64,000 nt of DNA. Source: Cryobacterium psychrophilum (lineage in GTDB: Bacteria; Actinomycetota; Actinomycetes; Actinomycetales; Microbacteriaceae). Made by a program: the position numbers and the translations under genes. Where the stretch lies: NCBI RefSeq assembly GCF_004365915.1, contig NZ_SODI01000001.1:1550001-1614000 (forward strand), written 5' to 3'. How positions within the stretch are numbered: the first letter of the stretch is position 1; the number at the start of each line of letters is the position of its first letter. Shown piece by piece: positions 59,779 through 64,000 of the stretch. The notes under the pieces were generated by a model. The model was given only the letters and a program-made list of their open reading frames with translations. It searched no databases and had not been told where the DNA came from.

Positions 59779-59908
59779 TTACTTTCCAACGAACAAGCCG
59801 TTGGAGCGGCGGGCGAGCAGATAGAAGATGATGCTGAGAAGGGAGAGCACGGCGACGTAAAAGGGGAAGACCCAGGTTTTCCCAGGCTAAGGAGACCTCG
59901 GCGAACAT
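59779..59908 (-). pseudogene. Transporter C-terminal remnant
   Basis: The last about 30 codons of a membrane protein read WVFPFYVAVLSLLSIIFYLL and ARRSNGLFVGK and end 9 bp before the FAD oxidoreductase start. A second frame (MFAEVSLAWENLG) covers the beginning. The form, one helix and a short charged tail, fits the end of an MFS or similar carrier whose remainder has been deleted. An intact transporter gene thus probably once headed this operon. Confidence 0.55.
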
Positions 59909-60049
59909 CCGGAGAAAGCCGAGATCGTGTGTGGGCCTCGTGTTTGACTGCAGTGCTGAGCATGTGTGTTTCCTTCTTTGACGCGACTATTGGCGCATGA
60001 GGGTGCTGGCATTCGCCGCCGTGACGGGGTCACGTCGGCGAGCGCCTAT

Positions 60050-60178
60050 CGGGTGTCGGGACAGCCACTGGAGGGAAGGGGACCCCAGGGGCGGGGCGGG
60101 CGCCAACCCGGGGTGCTACGCATGTCTCTTCGTAGCGGTTGACGTTCAGTACGGGGTCGTGGAGGCGTGCGTGATGGA
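60050..60178 (-). pseudogene. XRE-cupin regulator, decayed third copy
   Basis: On the minus strand GDSITHASTTPY then, after a frameshift, VNRYEETCVA reproduces the C-terminal cupin end of the regulators at 48152 and 52147 (GDSITYASTVPHW, INRYEESCVA). The HTH and most of the cupin are missing. The DNA upstream (60215-60280) still holds the AT-rich operator-like sequence with ttcattatggtaaa. The 540-bp stretch 59881-60421 contains nothing else. Confidence 0.75.
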
Positions 60179-60421
60179 ATCGCCGCCTACAGCATTGGCA
60201 CTAGGTTTGATAACTAGGCACAACTATATTGAATAAATTTACGAAGTCAACGATTTTCTTCATTATGGTAAAGAAGTGTTATCTCGGCAGATTTCTGGGT
60301 GGTGGATGGCGTTGTTCCGCGCATCGGCAGCCAGCGTTCAGGCCGTCGTTACCTGCCGGACAGCTTCGGCGACTTGTGTGGTCTGCGGGGTTGGGCACCG
60401 GCTCGCCCCGAGGAGGGCACA

Positions 60422-62002
60422 ATGAAGTACACAAAAATCGGTGTGACCACGGCCGTAGGCCTGGGACTCAGCCTGGCCGCGCTGGCCGGAGCCTCGCTTC
60501 CCGCCGCCGCGACGCCCGACGCCGCCACAGGCGGCGTCGCCGCGAACTCGGCATTCGGCATCCAGGGCAACGTTCTCGCCGCCGGCCTCGAGCAGAGCCC
60601 AGTGGCGTGGGGCCAGTTGCCGCTCTCCAATCCGAACGGCGGAATCTCGCACTACGGCTACAACACGTCCAATGGCGGTCCGCTGACGCAGGACCCGAAA
60701 GAGGCGTTCAAGACCGAGCCTGACAAGAACGTCTACCTCGTTTTCGGCGGCAAGCACTACCTGTTCCAGGGGCACGAGGGCGGGCCGCAGGGATACGTCA
60801 CGCGCATCAACCTCGACGAGAAGGACCCGGCCAAGAGGGTGACGCTCATTGCGGCTGCCCGGTCCGACGGCGCCGAGGTTCCCACCTTCGACGGCATCAC
60901 CTGGGATCCGTTCACCCACCAGCTGCTCCTGACCGCAGAGGCTTCGGCCCCGAAGGGCGGCGTCTTCGGTGTCACCCTGGACGACCAGGGAGACCCGGTC
61001 GACGGCAAGATCACCCCGCTTCCGGCGCTGGGCTCCGGTGGCTACGAGGGTATCCAGAACGACTCGGCCGGTAACGTGTGGCTGGTTGAGGACATCGGCG
61101 GCGCCAAGGTGTCCGGCGGCAAGGTGCCCAACAGCTACGTCTACCGCTTCACTCCCACGGAGGCGGGCGACCTGTCCACCGGAACGCTCCAGGCGCTGCA
61201 GGTGAGCAGGACCGACGGCACCGCGGTCACCGCGAAGCAGCTTGCCGACAACCCGTCTGACCCGTTCATCACCGACCTGCACAGCTATGGTGCGTCGTTC
61301 GACACGAAGTGGGTCACGGTCACCCCTGGCGCCGACAACAGTTCGGCCGCCGCCGCTGCCGCCGCGGGCGCCACCCCGTTCAAACGGCCCGAGAACGGCG
61401 TCTTCCGCCCGGGCACCGATTTCGGTGAGTTCTACTTCACCGAGACCGGCGACACGAACAAGGACAGCACTCTCCCCGGTGCGTTTGGCGCGGTGTTCAA
61501 GCTCAGCCAGTCGTCACCGACGGCGCAGACCGGCACGCTGTCCCCCGCGTTCCTCGGCGACCTGGAGCACACGGGCCTGGACAACATCCAGTTCGCCGGC
61601 GAGAACAAGCTACTGGTGACTGAGGATGCCGGCGATTCGCTCCACGCCCAGCGTGACGCGCTCGACTCCGGCTACGAGCTCGACATCTCCAAGAAGAGCA
61701 AGAAGGGGCCGGAGGCTGTGCGCTGGCTGGCCGAGGGCCGGGACGCCTCCGCGACCTACGACCACACCACGAGCCCCGGCTACAACGACGGCGACAACGA
61801 GATCACGGGTATCCACGTCTCCAACGGTGACCCGACGGCCGCCGGAATCCTCGGCGCCCAGGTCCCGCAGATGATGACCGGCGACTGGCGCACGTTCTGG
61901 ACCCAGCAGCACGGCGATAATGTGACGTGGGAGCTGCACAACGCGGCATCCGCTGACCCGCACGGTGATGACCAGCACGACGACAAGGACGACAAGGACT
62001 AG
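60422..62002 (+). CDS. Secreted PhoX-like (DUF839) protein
   Basis: The ATG at 60422 follows GAGGAGGGCACA; the 526-residue protein starts with a Sec signal peptide (VTTAVGLGLSLAALAGASLPAAATP). The mature part is a beta-propeller-type DUF839 domain with GGYEGIQNDSAGNVWLVEDIGG, FKRPENGVFRPGTDFGEFYF and GLDNIQFAGENKLLVTEDAGDS. The Arg-Pro-Glu-Asn and Glu-Asp residues match calcium-binding positions of PhoX-type phosphatases. The end is very acidic and His/Asp-rich (HGDDQHDDKDDKD) and may bind metal. No twin-arginine motif is visible, unlike classical PhoX. Confidence 0.82.
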   Translation: MKYTKIGVTTAVGLGLSLAALAGASLPAAATPDAATGGVAANSAFGIQGNVLAAGLEQSPVAWGQLPLSNPNGGISHYGYNTSNGGPLTQDPKEAFKTEPDKNVYLVFGGKHYLFQGHEGGPQGYVTRINLDEKDPAKRVTLIAAARSDGAEVPTFDGITWDPFTHQLLLTAEASAPKGGVFGVTLDDQGDPVDGKITPLPALGSGGYEGIQNDSAGNVWLVEDIGGAKVSGGKVPNSYVYRFTPTEAGDLSTGTLQALQVSRTDGTAVTAKQLADNPSDPFITDLHSYGASFDTKWVTVTPGADNSSAAAAAAAGATPFKRPENGVFRPGTDFGEFYFTETGDTNKDSTLPGAFGAVFKLSQSSPTAQTGTLSPAFLGDLEHTGLDNIQFAGENKLLVTEDAGDSLHAQRDALDSGYELDISKKSKKGPEAVRWLAEGRDASATYDHTTSPGYNDGDNEITGIHVSNGDPTAAGILGAQVPQMMTGDWRTFWTQQHGDNVTWELHNAASADPHGDDQHDDKDDKD

Positions 62003-62026
62003 GCACCCGTCCGCTCCGCACCACCC

Positions 62027-62066
62027 CGACGATGCCCCGGTTGCCGCCGCAACCGGGGCATCGTCG
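62027..62066. terminator. Strong bidirectional terminator
   Basis: A perfect 18-bp stem (cgacgatgccccggttgc and its complement) around the loop cgcc lies between the convergent PhoX-like and DyP genes. Confidence 0.85.
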
Positions 62067-62121
62067 CGTCCGGAGCCAACCAGTCGACGGCGGCAGGCCT
62101 CGCTGAACCCCACGGGGCACG

Positions 62122-63354
62122 CTAGAAGAGAGTGTCACCGATGTAACCGCCCGGGGAGCATCCCGGCGGGATGGCGAACACGGCGGAGCCGATCGGAGTG
62201 ATCCACTCGTTGAGCAGGTCGAGGGTGTCGAGGCGCTGCTGGATGGGAACGAATTGCCGGTCCACATCGGCCTGGAACGAGACGAAGAGCAGCCCGGAAT
62301 TGGAGATGCCCTCCCCGACACGCACGTCGTCGTAGTTGTAGCCACGCCGCACAATTCGCTCCGCTGGGTTCTCTGACCGGGCACGCCGCAGGTGCGAGTA
62401 CTCGGGGATGACCGGGAAGCCAAGCGGCGTCGTGGCCGCGAAATCCGGTTCGTCTCGTTCGTTCGTGCCGGTCAGTGGCGCCCCGTTGGCGAGCGTGCGC
62501 CCGACAGCCGATTCGCGACCGGAGCGGTCGAGCTGGTCCCATTTGTCGAGGTCCATGCTGACCCGGCGGAGCACGAAGCCCGTGCCGCCGGTCAGCCACC
62601 CGGGGTTCTCGCCGGTCGCCCAGACCAGTTGCTCGAAGTCGTGGGTACCGGGGCCCGCATTCACGGTGCCGTCGACCTGGCCGAACAGGTTGCGCATGGT
62701 CGTTCCCGGCTTTTCGGATCCCGGGGCCCGCCGGAACCCCGTCTGCACCCAATGGACGGTGGCAAAGGACCGGAGGTCCTTGAGGAGCATCCGGGTTGCG
62801 TGCGCGATTGTCACCGGGTCGTCGGCAGCAACCTGGAGCAGGAGATCGCCGCCGGTCCAGGCCGGGTCGAGCCGGTCGATGCCAAAGGCGGGCAGGGGCC
62901 GAAGCCAGCCGGGCGCCTGCCCTCCGGCGCGTGACACCAGGCCCGGCCCGAAGCCGAACGTGATGGTGAGGCGCGCGGGGGTGACCGCCAGTTCGGGCTC
63001 GGAGTCGGCCAGTGCCCCCTCGCCCCGGGTGAGGCGAGCCGCGTCATCGGTCAGGATGCGCATCATCCGTCTGAGCGCTTCCCGGTCGACGTCGGCGCGC
63101 AGGTTCAGCGCGACCAGAGTGGCGTGGCCCTGGGGCGTCGTTTCGATGCCCGCCTGGTGGATGCCGTAGAAGGGCACGATTTGCGTGCCGTTGAGGGGCA
63201 CATCGACGGCTGGCGACAAGGATGTCGCGCCAGCCCTTCCGGCGAGGTCGATACCGATGGCACCGGCCGCGCCGATGCCGGCGGCGGCACCGCCCAGAAG
63301 GAGGTGCCGCCTGCTGAGGCCGCGTGCCGTCGGGGGCTGCTGGCCGGCGGTCAT
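62122..63354 (-). CDS. DyP-type heme peroxidase, Tat-exported
   Basis: The 410-residue protein has a twin-arginine signal (RGLSRRHLLLGGAAAGIGAAG). The DyP motif GxxDG appears as NLFGQVDGTVNAG, the distal Arg region as FDLNKWDQLDRSG-like RVSMDLDKWDQLDRSGRE, and the proximal His lies in the LVWATGENPGWL to FPVIPEYSHLRRARSEN part. It is an A-type (EfeB/DtpA-like) secreted peroxidase. The TAATG overlap with the copper-chaperone gene matches the Streptomyces arrangement in which DtpA, a PCu(A)C-type protein and Sco handle copper for a radical oxidase. Confidence 0.9.
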   Translation of the reverse strand: MTAGQQPPTARGLSRRHLLLGGAAAGIGAAGAIGIDLAGRAGATSLSPAVDVPLNGTQIVPFYGIHQAGIETTPQGHATLVALNLRADVDREALRRMMRILTDDAARLTRGEGALADSEPELAVTPARLTITFGFGPGLVSRAGGQAPGWLRPLPAFGIDRLDPAWTGGDLLLQVAADDPVTIAHATRMLLKDLRSFATVHWVQTGFRRAPGSEKPGTTMRNLFGQVDGTVNAGPGTHDFEQLVWATGENPGWLTGGTGFVLRRVSMDLDKWDQLDRSGRESAVGRTLANGAPLTGTNERDEPDFAATTPLGFPVIPEYSHLRRARSENPAERIVRRGYNYDDVRVGEGISNSGLLFVSFQADVDRQFVPIQQRLDTLDLLNEWITPIGSAVFAIPPGCSPGGYIGDTLF

Positions 63355-63902
63355 TACTCCGTGTCCATGTTCATCTCGCCCGTGTACGTTTCGTTGGCGC
63401 CGGAGAAGTCCTTGGCCGCTGCGGTGAACTCAGACGCGGAGCCGTCGGAGAGGGTCAACGTGACGGTAATCTCGTCACCGGCGTTGATCGGCCCCGTCAA
63501 CGCCATGAACATGATGTGATTGCCGCCGGGGGCGAGCGTGAGGGAGCCGCCGGCCGGCACGACGAAACCGGTCTGCTTTTTCTGCATCACCATGTCCCCC
63601 GCGTCGTTGACGACGGTCTCGTGCAACTCCAGCATGCCCGCCGCCGGGGATTCGGCTGACACGACGGTCACGACGGTCGTGCCTGAGTTTTCGAGAATGC
63701 CGAAGGCGGCGGACATGCCCGTATCGGCGGCCTTCACCCAGGCATCCGTGACATTCAGTGCGTCTGCGGCCACGGCCTCGGCCGGCGTCGAGGCCGGGGC
63801 CGCGGCACTGCCGGCGCCAGCGCAGCCGGTGAGGGCGAGGATCAGGACGACGGCGCCAACGGCAAGTCGACCGGTGATGGTGGTGGTGGTGGTCTTGTTC
63901 AT
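63354..63902 (-). CDS. PCu(A)C-type copper chaperone lipoprotein
   Basis: The 182-residue lipoprotein has a signal with lipobox LALTGC (Cys27) and the DUF461/PCu(A)C domain. The copper ligands of the H-M motif are visible as His94 in LELHETV, Met104 and Met106 in DMVMQKK, His129 and Met131 in GGNHIMFMAL. It carries Cu(I) outside the membrane. The start overlaps the upstream gene by ATGA and the stop overlaps the DyP start, so the three form one operon. Confidence 0.92.
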   Translation of the reverse strand: MNKTTTTTITGRLAVGAVVLILALTGCAGAGSAAAPASTPAEAVAADALNVTDAWVKAADTGMSAAFGILENSGTTVVTVVSAESPAAGMLELHETVVNDAGDMVMQKKQTGFVVPAGGSLTLAPGGNHIMFMALTGPINAGDEITVTLTLSDGSASEFTAAAKDFSGANETYTGEMNMDTE

Positions 63903-64000
63903 GGGGAGTACTCCTGGGTTGCGTGGTGATGTTCGTGGCGGTGTGCGGGCGCGGGCGCGGTGGTGCCGAGCCTGCTGAGACTCAGGTTCGGCGACGACGC
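63899..64000 (-). CDS. C-terminal end of an upstream copper-cluster gene (partial)
   Basis: The frame is open to the right edge and ends in HRHEHHHATQEYSP with a stop overlapping the chaperone start (ATGA). The 33 residues seen are Ala/Pro-rich and then His-rich, as in tails of copper-handling membrane proteins. Sco, CopC/CopD or YcnI-like proteins are the usual neighbours, but the family cannot be fixed from this end. Confidence 0.6.
   Translation of the reverse strand, partial: ASSPNLSLSRLGTTAPAPAHRHEHHHATQEYSP

Noticed and set aside
58474..60000. Long plus-strand frame opposite the FAD oxidoreductase
   Set aside because: Antisense shadow; it runs through start and promoter regions of the real genes.
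1..64000. tRNA, rRNA and riboswitch genes
   Set aside because: I looked for cloverleaf-like and conserved rRNA or riboswitch sequences between genes and saw none; a covariance-model search was not possible.

Overview
The window comes from a GC-rich actinobacterium. Gene content and style point to the family Microbacteriaceae: a PASTA-tailed penicillin-binding protein, a DUF222/HNH protein, a GH15 trehalase-like enzyme, an Sco/DtpA-like copper and DyP cluster, and the intergenic 'gacaagctcgaccaacgg' repeat. This placement is inference, because no rRNA or tRNA gene is present and I see no tRNA.

Region 1 (1-15.8 kb) is a mobile-element trap beside a polysaccharide locus. The C-terminal end of an O-antigen ligase/polymerase-like protein lies at the left edge, and an undecaprenyl-phosphate sugar transferase lies at 14.3-15.8 kb. 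Between them is an IS1380-family copy (467-5496) with a 5-bp target duplication. Its transposase is split by a recombinase-in-trio (RIT) element with perfect 87-bp inverted repeats. An AbiE-type toxin-antitoxin pair follows, then an IS21-family element (7905-13152) interrupted by a second IS21-family element (10330-12929, 6-bp target duplication), and a lone tyrosine recombinase.

Region 2 (16-32 kb) is mostly ordinary chromosome. It holds a secreted repeat protein, an OmpR-type two-component system, small membrane proteins, a GH15 enzyme fused to an apparently dead trehalose-phosphatase domain, a PBP with a PhnA protein, an alpha/beta hydrolase, an HNH protein and an ABC exporter whose ATPase has lost its core.

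Region 3 (32-46 kb) is metabolic. An IclR regulator faces an FAD aromatic monooxygenase, with a MOSC protein beside it. Next comes a seven-gene leftward operon (44.45 to 35.97 kb), divergent from an Lrp/AsnC-like regulator. It encodes an M20 amidohydrolase fused to a GNAT-like domain, an N-acylamino-acid racemase of the enolase superfamily, two paralogous solute-binding lipoproteins, a YtcJ-like amidohydrolase, and an amino-acid ABC permease and ATPase. It resembles the N-succinylation route that converts D- to L-amino acids, with the acyltransferase and deacylase joined in one chain.

Region 4 (46-60.2 kb) is an accessory catabolic island built from repeated units. Two near-identical XRE-cupin regulators and a decayed third copy each lie upstream, in the direction of transcription, of a transporter or transporter remnant. 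The middle unit is an NMT1/THI5-like ABC importer with a cytidine-deaminase-like enzyme. The right-hand unit leads into a seven-gene operon: FAD oxidoreductase, CoA-transferase, enoyl-CoA hydratase, DHDPS-type aldolase, atypical SDR, aldehyde dehydrogenase and ferredoxin. I cannot match this combination to a known pathway, and it is the best candidate for an undescribed system.

Region 5 (60.4-64 kb) holds a secreted PhoX-like protein, a strong terminator, and an overlapping copper cluster: a DyP peroxidase, a PCu(A)C chaperone lipoprotein and the His-rich end of a third gene.
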